From: Siphonodentalium dalli
Lineage: Eukaryota > Mollusca > Scaphopoda > Gadilida > Siphonodentaliidae
Reading direction: 5' to 3'
NCBI GenBank assembly: GCA_032622095.1
Contig: CP136064.1
Location: 131,511,129-131,575,128, forward strand
Length of the DNA stretch: 64,000 bases
Below the pieces are notes generated by a model that was not told the origin of the DNA, searched no databases, and saw only the letters and a program-made list of their open reading frames with translations. The position numbers and the translations under genes are program-made. Positions 11,429 to 23,912 of the stretch are shown piece after piece. The first letter of the stretch is position 1. Every line of letters starts with the position of its first letter.

Positions 11429-13094
11429 ATATTGTCACTCACAATAATCAAATCTACCAAATTTCACGAAGAAATTCCTGACCGGCAGATTTTGAGAAAA
11501 TCCATTTTGAAATACCAGCAAATAGAAAATCCATTTTGAAATACCAGGTAATTTTGACAAAACGTGCGTCTGACACTTAACATTCATTTTATTCGTATAA
11601 GCAGACAAAAATTTATTCTAGAATGTTTTCAACAGCTCTGTGAATCTATTTTTTTTTTTTGCATGCGCAAATTCAAGGAAAGCAAACAGACAATTTAAAT
11701 CGCCATCTGATCAGTGATCAATTAATTATTAAACATGATACTGAAATAATTCTGTGAGAGCCGTGCATCAAAAAATTAAGACGGGACGTGACCTGCAATA
11801 TATATATAGCTCATGCATGCCCTTGACCTATTTTGTAATTACAGAACGAGCACAGGTGGTTTTGCCACAGGGTGACAAAGCAACATGCAATCTCTTTGAT
11901 GTGCACGTATAGATATTGCTACTGCATTCTCCTTCAATTCGAGTGGACTTTCATTCAGCAACAACTCAAGTTGGGTCAGCTGCTGCCGACAGCGGATTTT
12001 TTTGTAACTGTCCACAATTAAACGGACATGCACCGGCTCATTCGAGCTTCCATATTTCCATCTACGTAATTTGGAAGGAGTTATAAGATAGGTTGACAAT
12101 TACACGAAATATTGACATTCCGGTTTCATGTGGCTCTAACAAATATGTTTCATGGTCACAACCATTCTCCAGCTGTTTTCAATTTTTCGCACCAATGAAA
12201 TACGCACTTTATGTCTACCATATCGGAAATAGACTAACACGGAACAATCTTAGACATTATATTAGTATACAAATTATCATGCTGACAACTTATGAAAACC
12301 ACTATAGCCCTGATAATTTGGGGAAACCTCTCGCACACAAAAAAACATTTGGTCATTATGTCATGCGTGCATGTGTCCGTAATCCTGGTATACCTGCATG
12401 GTATGCATGTAGGAATCTGAATTTTTTTTTAAAACACGGACAGCGATGGACATTATATATTGACAAGTATAGCCTCTCAACAAACATGTTTACTGTTTAA
12501 AGGACTTCATTTCAAGGGTTAATGAGACATAGAGTTTCCGAAATAAATTAACCTTAGAATACACAGCGGCACCATGTTTATTAAGGCATGTTCAGCCATT
12601 ATTGTTAGAAAATTAACTCTGCAGTATACGCCATGGAATATCAAAATCGGAGAACCAGTCCATTCGCTTGCGTTTTGAAACAAAAAATAATAAATATCAA
12701 TACAGTACTGTTCTGTTATGTACATTGCCACAAAAACATGAATGAAAACCCTGATTGGGAACTATTTAATCACGGTTATTTTTGCGCGCATCTGTATCTC
12801 TCAAAATGGCCAGGTGCACGCGAATTACGTCAGCATTATTCAGAAATTGGGGCACGAGGACTGTTGCAATCGACATGGTTTGCTACATCGTAACTGTTGT
12901 TTGAGTCAGCATGATTACATGTTACTTTCTCCCCGATATTCCCTTTCAAGTTTCATCAAATGTCAGCTGATTTTAATTTGAGTCGAGGGGCTGATCGTAC
13001 GATGTGTGTTGTTGTTTTAAGTACCGCTATCTGCTGGTATTGTCAGCTATTCTTGTGATATATTTTTCTTCAACATAAATTCCACAATATGCCA
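11429..13094. other. No recognised gene; overlapping ORFs of 86-135 aa
   Basis: Follows the foldback element. Open frames at 11839-12099 (-), 12093-12500 (+), 12519-12731 (-) and 12633-12981 (+) overlap on both strands and match no family I know; none has convincing splice context. A short direct repeat, AAATCCATTTTGAAATACCA, occurs at about 11498 and 11527. Probably old mobile DNA. Confidence 0.4.
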
Positions 13095-13099
13095 TTTTT

Positions 13100-15859
13100 A
13101 GCTCAACTTACTTTTGTAAGTTTGAGCTATTGCCATGGTTTGGCGTCCGTGTGTGCGTGTGGTCTGGTCAACAATTTCCTTTGGCGCGGGCTACATGTCG
13201 TACCTTTGGTCTGATCTTTATCAAATTTGTCATGAATGTTGACATTGACATGTAGATGGGAACGAGTCATTTTGGGGTCATTCGGCCAAAAAACATGGCC
13301 ACTGGCAGCCATCTTGGATTTCAAAATTCAATCCATTGGCGCGGGCTACAGGTCGTACTGTTCGTCTGATCATCATGAAATTTGTCATGGATGTTAATAT
13401 TGACATGTAGATGGGAACGAGTCATTTTTGGGGTCGTTCGGCCAAAAAACATGGCCGTCAGCAGCCATCTTGGATTTTACTCTTTGCCATGACTAAATCC
13501 TTTGGCGCGGGCTACAGGTCGTAGCTTTGGTTGGAACTTCATGAAATTTGTCATGGATGTTAACAATGACATGTAGATGGGAACGAGTCATTTTGGGGTC
13601 GTTCGTCCAAAAAACATGGCCGCCAGCAGCCATCTTGGATTTTACTCTTTGCATGACTAAATCCTTTGGCGCGGGCTACAGGTCATACCTTTGGTCTGAT
13701 CTTTATGAAATTTGGCATGAATGTTGACATTGACATGTAGATGGGAACGAGTCATTTTGGGGTCATTTGGCCAAAAAACATGGCTGCTGGTGGCCATCTT
13801 GGATTCCAAAATTCAATCCATTGGCGGTGGCTACAGGTCGTACTGTTCGTCTGATCATCATGAAATTTGTCATGGATGTTAATATTGACATGTAGATGGG
13901 AACGAGTCATTTTGGGGTCGTTCGGCCAAAAACATGGCCGCCAGCAGCCATATTGGATTTTACTCTTTGCATGACTAAATCCTTTGGCGCGGGCTACATG
14001 TTGTACCTTTGGTCTGATCTTTATGAAATTTGTCATGAATGTAGATATTGACATGTAGATGGGAACGAGTCATTTTGAGGTCGTTCGGCCAAAAAACATG
14101 GCCGTCGGCAGCCATCTTGGATTTTACTCTTTGCATGACTAAATCCTTTGGCGCGGGCTACAGGTCGTAGCTTTGGTCGGAACTTCATGAAATTTGTCAT
14201 GGATGTTAACAATGACATGTAGATGGGAACGAGTCATTTTGGGGTCGTTCGTCCAAAAAACATGGACGCCAGCAGCCATCTTGGATTTTACTCTTTGCAT
14301 GACTAAATCCATTGGCGCGGGCTACAGGTCGTACTGTTCGTCTGATCATCATGAAATTTGTCATGGATGTTAATATTGACATGTAGATGGGAACGAGTCA
14401 TTTTGGGGTTGTTCGGCCAAAAAACATGGCCGCCAGCAGCCATATTGGATTTTACTCTTTGCATGACTAAATCCTTTGGCGCGGGCTACAGGTTGTACCT
14501 TTGGTCTGATCTTTGTGAAATTTGTCATGAATGTAGATATTGACATGTAGATGGGAACGAGTCATTTTGAGGTCGTTCGGCCAAAAAACATGGCCGTCAG
14601 CAGCCATCTTGGATTTTACTCTTTGCATGACTAAATCCTTTGGCGCGGGCTACAGGTCGTAGCTTTGGTCGGAACTTCATGAAATTTGTCATGGATGTTA
14701 ACAATGACATGTAGATGGGAACGAGTCATTTTGGGGTCGTTCGTCCAAAAAACATGGCCGCCAGCAGGCCATCTTGGATTTTACTCTTTGCATGACTAAA
14801 TCCTTTGGCGCGGGCTACAGGTCATACCTTTGGTCTGATCTTTATGAAATTTGGAATTAATTTTGACATTGACATGTAGATGGGAACGAGTCATTTTGGG
14901 GTCATTTGGCCAAAAAACATGTCTGCTGGTGGCCATCTTGGATTTCAAAATTCAATCCATTGGCGCGGGCTACAGGTCGTACTGTTCGTCTGATCATCAT
15001 GAAATTTGTCATGGATGTTAATATTGACATGTAGATGGGAACGAGTCATTTTGGGGTTGTTCGGCCAAAAAACATGGCCGCCAGCAGCCATATTGGATTT
15101 TACTCTTTGCATGACTAAATCCTTTGGCGCGGGCTACAGGTTGTACCTTTAGTCTGATCTTTATGAAATTTGTCATGAATGTAGATATTGACATGTAGAT
15201 GGGAACGAGTCATTTTGGGGTCAATCGGCCAAAAAACATGGCCGCCAGCAGCCATCTTGGATTTTACTCTTTGCATGACTAAATCCTTTGGCGCGGGCTA
15301 CAGGTTGTAGCTTTGGTCGGAACTTCATGAAATTTGTCATGGATGTTAACAATGACATGTAGATGGGAACGAGTAATTTTGGGGTTGTTCGGCCAAAAAA
15401 CATGGCCGTCAGCAGCCATCTTGGATTTTACTCTTTGCATGACTAAATCCTTTTGCGCTGGCTACAGCTCGTACCTTTGGTCTGATCTTTATGAAATTTG
15501 TCATGAATGTTGACATTGACATGTAGATGAAAACGAGTCATTTTGGGGTCATACAGCCAAAAAACATGGCCGCTGGCAGCCATCTTGGATTTCAAAATTC
15601 AATCCTTTGGTGCGGGCTACAGGTCGTAGCTTTTGGCCATTTTGGAATTTACTCTTTGCATCACTAAATCCTTTGGCACACCATAATCACCACATCCCTG
15701 ATCCGATCATTATGAAACCTGTCATAATGTTGATATTGACACGTACATCTTGTCTTACTTAGACATTTCAATTAGCACCTTTCCTATTCCTCCATTTACT
15801 GTCAACCATTAAATTATTCCCCTACCTAAGTTGAGCTACAGTGTCATTGACACTTTCAT
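13100..15859 (+). repeat. Helentron-like element with about 16 tandem 155-164-bp units (array 1)
   Basis: Starts TTTTT|AGCTCAACTTAC with a 5' hairpin (AGCTCAACTTA / TAAGTTTGAGCT) and ends with AAGTTGAGCT and a terminal hairpin AGTGTCATTGACACT before TTCAT. Each unit carries GGCGCGGGCTACAGGTCGTA, TGACATGTAGATGGGAACGA and CATGGCCGCCAGCAGCCATC. Unit subtypes follow a partly regular higher-order order (see findings). Subterminal inverted repeats, a central tandem array and a 3' hairpin match the non-autonomous Helentron (HINE-type) layout. The ORFs in it are repeats of one translated unit, not genes. Confidence 0.85.
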
Positions 15860-15867
15860 TAATGCCC

Positions 15868-15957
15868 CAAAATTAATAAACGTAGGGGTCCAAATAAGCA
15901 TCGTAGGGGTGTGAAAAACTTAGCACTAATAATAAACGTTTATTTGGATACCGAGAG
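15868..15957. mobile_element. Truncated end of the CTC/TA element family
   Basis: AATAAACGTAGGGGTCCAAA and, at the right, ATTTGGATACCGAGAG followed by TA match the termini of 2926-3896 and 56916-57348. The left terminus is missing; it abuts the 3' end of the tandem array. Confidence 0.55.
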
Positions 15958-16777
15958 TATACATGTACATGTAGGGGAAGCACACATATTTTTCTTAGGC
16001 CAAGAATAATTTGTAGGTATACATACTTCAGGGTCGAAGAAATCACGTATTAAAATACGCAGGAGAGACAACGCGTGCAGACTAGCTATTATATAGTAAT
16101 AGCTACTACCAGTGAAGCAGGTATACGCGACCGATTATTTGGGGGCGCTTGACATGACAGTGCCAGTTGATGAAAGGTACTTACGCCACGAGAATCCGAC
16201 GCGATTTGCAGTTTTGGCTGAAACATGACCGGCGGAATATTATTGAATGGCCTTCACATTTGAAGTCCTATACTATTACCACAAGAGCTTCCGAGAAAAG
16301 TACCTGAACGACTCGAATGCGATATGCAGAACTTATATGTGATAATCTAGTAAATAATCTGCACATAATAACTGTTTAGTGTTCAACCTCGTTAAGGAGG
16401 GTAGATTAATTAGAGCATAGCTGTAGTTTAATCACAGATAATATAAAATATGATAAGGCAAACTAAATAACATGTTTCTGATTTGTTGACCTAAAAAATC
16501 CAGGTAGATATAAGTACATGTGTTCATGTACACATATTCGGCTACATACCATCATCTTAGGATGATTTCGTGATTTAGCCTTTCCGTCATTGTTGAATTA
16601 ATTCTTTCCTGTTAAACATTCATTGCGCTTGGAAGCTTCGATATTCACTGAAGACATGCCCCATATTGTATTTGAGTTCCTTGGCACTGCTGTCAATCAT
16701 CGTGACAGGCTTTTGATCCGCGCCATTCCGCGGTCTGTCAGTAAAAGTGTCAAATCATTGGTTACCTCGTGGATTAC
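15958..16777. other. No gene recognised; one dispersed repeat segment
   Basis: About 16436-16550 (GATTTGTTGACCTAAAAA, CCAGGTAG) is similar to 59690-59800, so a dispersed repeat is present. Nothing else is identifiable. Confidence 0.4.
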
Positions 16778-16785
16778 ATATGTAC

Positions 16786-17923
16786 TAGTGATGAGCCGAT
16801 AATCGGGAACGACAATCGGAATCGGCCGATTGTGGCCCATCGGATGACAATCGGTACTCGGGTTTGAACATCGGGATTTCCGATTGTCTAAATAATAAAT
16901 GAGTGCTTGTTTTTCTTTAATAAACTGTTTTAAATATGACGATGTTTTGTTGAATAAATGACCAGTAAACATGGGGAAAGTGATACCAAACACAAACTTG
17001 ATATACATACATGCCCTCTGCAATACCCCGGCCGTACCTGGGTCCATGTGTGAACAATATATTAGTGGGGGTCGCCGGGAAGCACGTGACACTTTGAGTT
17101 AGAGTGAGGCAGCGAGCATGACGCCGTGATTGCGCATAATAATTCATTAATTATTGGCATACCGGAACAGTCGTTTCAGTCGATTGATTTCTTTAGCATT
17201 GTCATGTACACAACGTACATGTCATGGGACTCATGTACGCCCATAGGTAACTTTATTGTTCGTCAAAATGTATGCATACCCAGTACAACAAAGCTATCTA
17301 TATAGTACATACAGCGTAACAGGTATAAACACTACTATAGAAACCGAAAGTGCATGTCACGTGACTTTAAATAGTTGAAGACAATGTCATTTCATCCAGT
17401 CAGCCTCGTGTGACGTCACGTATATGTCACCACAAATGATTATTATGATGACCACGCCAAAATCGAATCGTGTCTGTGAAATTGACATGAACATGGTGTA
17501 ACTTGCAACTAGTTCAGTCGGCTCATTTCCTTTGACGTGATGTCTTTGAATTGGGATCAAAGAAAAATGCCGTTTGATGAATTGTTATCAAAAACGGACC
17601 ATGGACATGTCGTCATGCACGTGGCTACATCAAACTTTCAAAAAATTTGTTGTGGAATAGCCTAGAATACATGGGTATGTTGCCTGTATTCGATCACTAG
17701 TCTGCCCATACCCACCTATCTACTTACCCAAACATATACTTATGTATACAGTGTACTGGCATATTACTACGTTTGTTGATAGCTTCTAATTCTAAGTATT
17801 ATATAACACATATAACATATTCTGCTATACATTATTGAAATAATCGGAATCGGCACCTGAATCGGCCGATTGTGATCTCAAATAATCGGCGCACGGCTCT
17901 ATTTGACAATCGGCTCATCACTA
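16786..17923. mobile_element. hAT element with 8-bp duplication (1138 bp)
   Basis: Ends TAGTGATGAGCCGAT and ATCGGCTCATCACTA are flanked by identical ATATGTAC (16778-16785 and 17924-17931). Several AATCGGCCGATT-type subterminal motifs follow each end. It has no transposase. A second copy in the opposite orientation starts at 63585 and runs off the window; about 415 bases can be compared and are nearly identical, so the family moved recently. Confidence 0.93.
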
Positions 17924-18244
17924 ATATGTACATGTATGTGCTATCATATCCTCACGAAGATTTCAAATGACATCGGACCCTTGGCGTCAGGTAATCGACC
18001 TTTAATCGGATATGACGCTGAATATTAAATAATCAAAGAACACATGTACATGTACATTGAGACGTGAACTGAAAGTTTTTTGTTTGTTAGAAGTCTCAAT
18101 TGCATCTCTTATTACAATGTAATTCATGCAGTGCGATCAACATTTATTAGTTTTTTTTTTCCGGAAAAATTCTAAAGGTATATGTAAAACATTTAACACC
18201 AATTAATAATGCTTAACCAGTGCCTCCCACCACACCAAAAACAT

Positions 18245-18486
18245 TATATTATGTTGGCAACGTTCCATTTCGTTGACTGTTATCTCGACTGCGTTTGTTG
18301 CGTTGACGGTTACCTCAACCGCGTTTTTGTTGCGTTGACTGTCATGTCGACCGCGTTGGAGTAATGTTGCGACCTTGTTGAAGTAATATGTTGAGACCTT
18401 GTTGCATTAACACGAGAACCGCGTTGGTGGTAAATTCTCAACCCGGTCTCAACTCTGTTCCAACGCGGTCGAGAGGGACACTTATT
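18245..18486. repeat. GTTGAC/ACCGCG-rich repeat, copy 1
   Basis: Repeated GCGTTGACGGTTACCTCAAC-like phrases, ending AACGCGGTCGAGAGGGACAC and TTATTTTGAGA. A diverged copy occupies 60466-61440 and ends with nearly the same phrase. Confidence 0.65.
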
Positions 18487-18599
18487 TTGAGATGATCTGT
18501 ACATGTCATATGGGCATAGAAATTGGAACTCTCGGAAGGGGTCTGACTAATTGACTAGTATTTGATTCCCTCTGTCGACTAGTTGACTTTGAAAATTCC

Positions 18600-18920
18600 T
18601 AACCGTTTCATCACTAACTACTAGTAAATCCTTTGGCACACCCTACAGACCACATTCCTCATCCTATCGTCACCAAACTTCATGTGGATCTTCGGGGTGA
18701 CCTCTAGATTGGAGCCTACGATAATTTCTGAAATCTTAAAAAAAAACATGGCTGCCAGCAGCCATCTTGGAATTTTCTCTTTGTATGACTAAATACTTCG
18801 GCACACCCTACATGCAACATCATATGGTTCTTCGGGGTGACGTCTGCAGCCATCTTTGATTATTTTCAAATATGATTTCATCAGCACACCCTGCAAGCCA
18901 CATTTATTGGATGAATGTTT
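18600..18920 (+). repeat. Degenerate copies of the 160-bp array unit
   Basis: CTAAATCCTTTGGCACACCC, CATGGCTGCCAGCAGCCATC and CTCTTTGTATGACTAAAT match the array units at 13100-15859 but are much more diverged. An older insertion of the same family. Confidence 0.65.
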
Positions 18921-19207
18921 GAAATGAAAATGATTTCATTTACACAATACAATCCCTTTACTGAAACGATTTTTCTTTCCTTCTTTATCATTCTATTGAC
19001 TACTCGACATAAAGTTTATTAACTTGACCTAATTTTCATTACTTTCAACTTGCGGTCTTGAGACTCTCATGGAATAAATTTAAAACCATTAACTATTGAC
19101 ATTCTGCACTCAATAATAATTATTCATACAAGCCCCACCCAATATTTATAAAAATAAGTATTGTATAAGGTGGAAATGATGAATGAAAGCGAGCCTGTGC
19201 GAAAATA

Positions 19208-19420
19208 ATGGCCGATTTTGCCGAAATTGCAATTATGAACGTATTGCAAAAAATAGATATTGTTTCGCTGAAACAAGAACAGGAGCATATTATACAGAGT
19301 TTATCTATAATCAGTAAATATGGATATGGCATTTGTTTCAGTTTTAAAGACCAAACTGGCTTTACAGGGGTTGAAACGACAGCCATTGTTATTCACGCAT
19401 GTAGGAATTGTCAATCATAA
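19208..19420 (+). pseudogene. Possible RecQ-like helicase N-terminal fragment
   Basis: The 70-aa frame starts MADFAEIAIMNVLQKIDIVS, then LKQEQEHIIQSLSI. This resembles the start of invertebrate RecQ/DEAD-type helicases (an amphipathic helix, then LKPEQ...I..SL). The expected Walker A loop (LPTGFGKS) is not present; the frame goes on with a different sequence and stops at 19420. It lies in TCTP intron A, about 400 bp before the next exon. It could be the first exon of a helicase gene, a decayed fragment, or chance. The function is inferred only from this short resemblance. Confidence 0.3.
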
Positions 19421-19803
19421 AAGTAAATCCTACTCTCAAGTGTCATCACCCCATCGCTGACATTTGACCCACTGCCTACATTTCCTTGTTTACGTGTTTA
19501 TTTGGAAACATGAATATTAATGAGCTGTTGCGAGCAGGGAATTACCCGTCCATCTTGGAAATAAATTTAAGTGCCAGTTTCTCTAGACTGAGAGTTGACT
19601 GTGTAAGGAAACCTTGGTCTAGTTATAATTAGACCCCCCCCCCCCCCCCCAATATCTTTCCAATTTTCTCCACATGTGTTCAATGTACTTTTAAGTTCTA
19701 GAACTAGATGGGTTAGACTTCTGCCGATCATGATTGGCCTCTCGTTATTTCTTCTGAGAGAGAATTGGGTATCTCTTATTGTCACTGGTCTTTTTTTTTT
19801 CAG

Positions 19804-19910
19804 AGTGAAAAAAACAATTGATGAAGCTCGTCATGAGGAATTCAAAACGAAGTCACAAGCTGCTGTTGTGAGCTTTTTGTCTGATTTTGATAACCTTCAA
19901 TTCTTCATGG
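19804..19910 (+). CDS. TPT1: TCTP internal exon (middle)
   Basis: A 107-bp exon between a T-rich tract ending TTTTTTCAG and the donor GTAAGT at 19911. With the two bases carried over from 1496 it reads KVKKTIDEARHEEF, then SFLSDFDNLQFFMG. This corresponds to the helical hairpin of TCTP followed by the hallmark FKNYQFFIGE block. It ends after the first base of a glycine codon (G|GT), completed by the exon at 51350. The intron before it is about 18.3 kb. Phase agreement at both junctions and the family match make this a confident call; RNA evidence is not available here. Confidence 0.9.
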
Positions 19911-20698
19911 GTAAGTAACACTTTTATGCAAAGTCAAGTTTGAGCTGTTGGCATCCATCCGTCAGGGCGTCTGCCAACAATTTCCCATGGCTCACCATAC
20001 AGGCCAAATTCAGACATGTGCTATGTAGAAGAAAACAAGATAATTTCTTAAATAAGTACACCTTCCCTTGAGTCGAGCTCAGGAAGAAACTATGTTCTGC
20101 CAGAGAAAGTGAATGAGCATGTGAAACAAATCTTTGTCTAAGAAATGTCCTTTCCATAAACATAAATTCCAATGTGTTGTACAATGTACACATTGTAAAT
20201 GCTAAACATAAAACATATAGTTATGAACTGGAAGTCTGGAACTGCTAAATATGTTAAATGTATAAAAATGTATAAAAGAATTTATTGCATGTTTAATTTA
20301 TATGCCTGTCGAAGTACTTACAAGATGGAGGTCAGCATTTGGTAGTTTCAAATCCATGCCTCAGTCGTTTCTGAGGAATCCTTGTCAATTCAAAGCAATA
20401 TTTATATGAGCACTATGTGTCTGCAACAATTCAACTACATTTATACTTTATTACACGCTTGTTCCTAGAAGTACAGTGTTATTGCCGTTCCATATTCACA
20501 AATCCGTATGCAACGTACGTTCCATACGCATCTCGTTGACGTAAAATGACGTACATGACGTTTGCCTCAACCACGAAACTGGAACTATTTAAATAAAAGA
20601 ATCATCACACATGACAAACACGCCCTGTATGAGCCTAAATAAACCTTCTAATCCTGTATTTTTAATGCACTGATTCTAGGACGCGAAGCGTGTAATAA
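19911..20698. other. No recognised gene
   Basis: Start of intron B. Open frames here are short and without family resemblance. Confidence 0.4.
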
Positions 20699-20856
20699 AC
20701 ACAGAACGACACGATGTGTAAATGGGTTTGTCGATACGGCACTCGTGCTGTCGCGGAAGGATAGAACTCGAGGCGCAAGTGCCTCTCGTTCTATCCTGAC
20801 GCAACAGCACTCGTGCCGTATTGACAAATCCATTTACACATCGTGTCGTTCTGTGT
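20699..20856. mobile_element. 158-bp foldback palindrome
   Basis: ACACAGAACGACACGATGTG and the following 55 or so bases recur inverted to CATCGTGTCGTTCTGTGT at 20856, with an inner arm CGAGGCGCAAGTGCCTCTCG. It resembles the 7681-7860 foldback (shared GCGTGTAATA, ACAGAAC). The ORFs on both strands across it are by-products. Confidence 0.75.
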
Positions 20857-21020
20857 ATGTATGGCATGTCAACTTTTAATTATAGGCCTCATTTTGATTG
20901 TCCAAAAATATGTCCAAGGACTGCCCATATCTCGAGTGGACACAATTGGATCAACATTATTTTCTTTTCACATCTGTTCCATACACTGAAGACTTAATGT
21001 GTACAATAGCTTGCATTTTT

Positions 21021-21636
21021 AGTCGAGTTTTTTTCCAAAACTTGACTTATAGTTTGATGGTGGGCGGACGGGCGGCGTGTTTTGCTTATAACTCAACCGT
21101 TTATTGACGGATTAAAAAAAATTTGGTGTGTGAGTACATATCCATGCACGTAAGCTGCAGACAAAAAATCGGGTTCGTCCGCACATTTATTACAGAGTTA
21201 TGGCCCTTTGCCATTTTTCACTGATTTTAGGCTCGTTAGCGCAACAACTTCAACAAACGTTATCTGATTTGATTGAAATTTGGGATATAGGCGTCTCCCA
21301 AGAATATCTCGGACGAGTTCGAAAACCGGCCTGGTCCGATAAAATTTGATAGAGTTATGGCCCTTAATTAGTCATTTTTCACGAATTTTCAGCTCGTTAG
21401 CGCGATAACTTCAACAAACGTCCTCCGATTTGTTTAAAATTTGGAATAGACGTACTTGCCAAGAATATTTCGGACGAGTTCGAAAACCAGCCTGGCCCGA
21501 TAAAATTTGATAGAGTTATGGCCCTTAATTAGTCATTTTTCGATTTTACCTATTAATTAGTCTACCGATACTGATGCACACCAATTGGCGGTAACCCACC
21601 GAAAACGAGACACAGCATCTCTGATGCCACCTCTTG
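21021..21636 (+). mobile_element. Helentron-like short element with about 160-bp internal units
   Basis: Begins after TTTTT with AGTCGAGTTTTTTTCC...AACTTGACTTA, a 5' hairpin, then GGGCGGACGGGCGGC. The internal phrase AGAGTTATGGCCCTT recurs at about 21194, 21351 and 21512. The 3' end has the hairpin GCATC-TCT-GATGC followed by CACCTCTTG and TTT. The same 3' tail (hairpin, then CACCTCTTGTTT) ends another element at 36165. Confidence 0.7.
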
Positions 21637-22692
21637 TTTCATTTATGGGCTTCATAATGATTATTTTTCAAAATTAATCTGAAGTGCTGGTTGACATTTT
21701 TGTAGCTCAATGTTAGTTTTAAGTAATATCCTATTGTTGTATTTTTATGTTCAGAAAATTCTTAGTTCAAGTGTGGTTTCAATAATTTTTATTTCTTTCT
21801 AATGCGAATATGACCAGAGCAAAACAAGTGTGTTATTTGTAGCTTTGAAACAATTTGAATATGATCTTTCAATGTTGGCTTCTTCAAAAAATCCAGAGAA
21901 AGTTTCCAAATTGGGAAGTTTATTTTCACCCCATGTGGTCAGATTTTAGCAACCCTTTATGTGAAAGCACCCATCTGTACTTGTTGCACACAGACATGGT
22001 TCCATAGAAGTGTCAAAGCAATCAGTTAAATGGGAACTGTTTAATAAACTTAGTTGCTCAGTAAAATAAACAAAACCAGTCGAAAATTTGCAAGCTAAAA
22101 CTCAAAAGCCACTCGCTAGTTATATGTGCACAAAGAGGCATGACGTCAACGTGGGACCGCAACTTTTTTTTTATCAGGGCAAACGACGTAAACAAATCCA
22201 TGTGTTTCTCATTTGTTTTGTTAATAGCGACTTTCGTTACAAATCTACTATTTTCAACAATTTGGACATTTAGAAACGGAATTGATGCACTGAATTGTGT
22301 AATCATATAATATCATGGAGTTGTGCTAGGACCATACTTTGGACGCTGTTTTGAGAATTTTCAATGAATATTGTGATTTGGATTTCGATTCTGGAGGTTG
22401 ACGTTTTGCAATTGACAACAATCAATTGACAGGTCAATTTTGAAAGTCAGATTTATGTTATAGAGGAATGTTTATCAACCAAGAGTCAAAATTATTGGAC
22501 TGTAATGTGCCTAGAACAGTTGTCGACAGTTTCAACACATTCTTGGTGGAAAAAGATTCTAAAACTACGATGCAATTTGAGAAGTAAATCACCTATTTTC
22601 GATGGTTTTTTTTCGGATGGTAATCCGACGTGGGCCGTTTTCAACAATGCTAGCAAGGAGCTAATGCTGAACTATTACAATTTCATGATTAT
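21637..22692. other. No recognised gene
   Basis: AT-rich intron sequence. Open frames at 22058-22306 (both strands) show no family resemblance. Confidence 0.4.
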
Positions 22693-23241
22693 TATACCCC
22701 CATATAAAATGGGGGGGGGGGGGTATACTGGATTGACTCCGTCCGGCCGTCACACTTTCTCCCTCCGTGTGTGTGTGTCCGTCCGACCTCATTACTCGAA
22801 CAACTATGAACCGATTTCAATTTTTTTTGTATGCAATCTCCTTAGGACCGAAAGATGCTAATTGCGGTGCGGTCCGACTTTCTTTTTTTAAGTTACACCT
22901 TACTTTTCGACTTATTTTGACTTAGAACATTCTGTCCGACTTAATTACTTTATGAACCGATTTCAATAATTTTTGGTATACATGCTTCTCACAACACCCT
23001 CTCTACATGATGCGGCTCAGAGTTGGCTCGGACTGTTTTTCCTAACATTACACTTCATTTTCGACTTATTTGTACTTAGAACATTTTGGGATTTTTTTTT
23101 GTGGATGCTATAAAGTTAGGATATTTTCCGGAAGTTTCTTCGAATATGGGTTCGGAACAATGATTTTTACAATAGTTTTGGGTCCGTCCGTCTTTTTTTC
23201 TATACAAACGTCTTGCGATACCATATCGATATTAGGCCTGA
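22693..23241 (+). mobile_element. Helentron-like element, left part (split)
   Basis: Starts TTATACCCCCATATAAAATG followed by a G run, a 5' CCCCC/GGGGG hairpin, then GGATTGACTCCGTCCGGCCG and degenerate GAACCGATTTCAA units. It has no 3' end here. A matching 3' end lies at 36051-36165, so the transposon at 23242-36050 appears to split it. Confidence 0.6.
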
Positions 23242-23797
23242 CCAATTTAATAACTTGAATTACGAACGCAGAGAATGAAAACCTGTAGATGCAGGAGGGG
23301 AAAAAAAAAAAAAAAACATTTTTGGAACCAAATACGGGAATATCCACATTTTTTATAGTAAAAGCAAGGAAACATTTCTTAAACAGTAAAATTACTTTAT
23401 GTGGTATGTGAATAATAATAATACAGTGAATTTAACATTAAAGAAACAAAGAGAGCACAAAAACTGACATTTGCATCATTTGTATTAGTCTACGTATGCA
23501 TGCACTAGTTCACGATCAATTTAATAGCATACATGTTAATGATCTCTCATGGCATATTTTATAGTTCCAAAGCATTAAACATGAAAGCTCGTATTAAACA
23601 AGCTATATATTAAATGTGTTTAACTTATCAGTGTTGTCATTTTAATAACTTGAATTGTATCCGGAATGTTACGGTGTGTAGATATTACTTAATTTAACGC
23701 AGTCAACAAATGTCACAAAATCCAATCAATGACTAGAAACAGGCAAGTATTTATGCCAAATATTAATATTAATATATTAAACAAGACTCAAATACAT

Positions 23798-23912
23798 GTA
23801 TATATCCTAACTGGATCTTTCAAACTATTTAAACAAAAAAACAAATATATATCCAAACTGGATCTTTCAAACTATTTAAACAAAACAAATATATATCCTA
23901 ACTGGATCTTTA
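23798..23912 (+). repeat. Three copies of a 40-50-bp tandem unit
   Basis: The phrase ATATATCC(T/A)AACTGGATCTTT followed by CAAACTATTTAAACAAAA repeats three times. It lies between the left TIR and the MITE at 24264. Confidence 0.75.

Larger units (their letters stand above)
1497..19803 (+). other. TCTP intron A, about 18.3 kb, transposon-filled
   Basis: Intron between the first two visible TCTP exons, GT at 1497 and AG at 19803. It is mostly mobile DNA, listed separately. The remaining stretches (about 2383-2838, 11429-13094, 15958-16785, 17924-18240, 18930-19200) show no gene I can recognise. Confidence 0.85.

Noticed and set aside
12093-12500. 135-aa plus-strand frame
   Set aside because: No family resemblance, unusual composition, overlapped by other frames, no splice context.
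13100-15859. Regular repeat array that could suggest CRISPR
   Set aside because: Units are 155-164 bp with no unique spacers, in a eukaryotic intron, with Helentron-like termini.
15868-15957. Treating this as a complete TA element
   Set aside because: Only one terminus is present.
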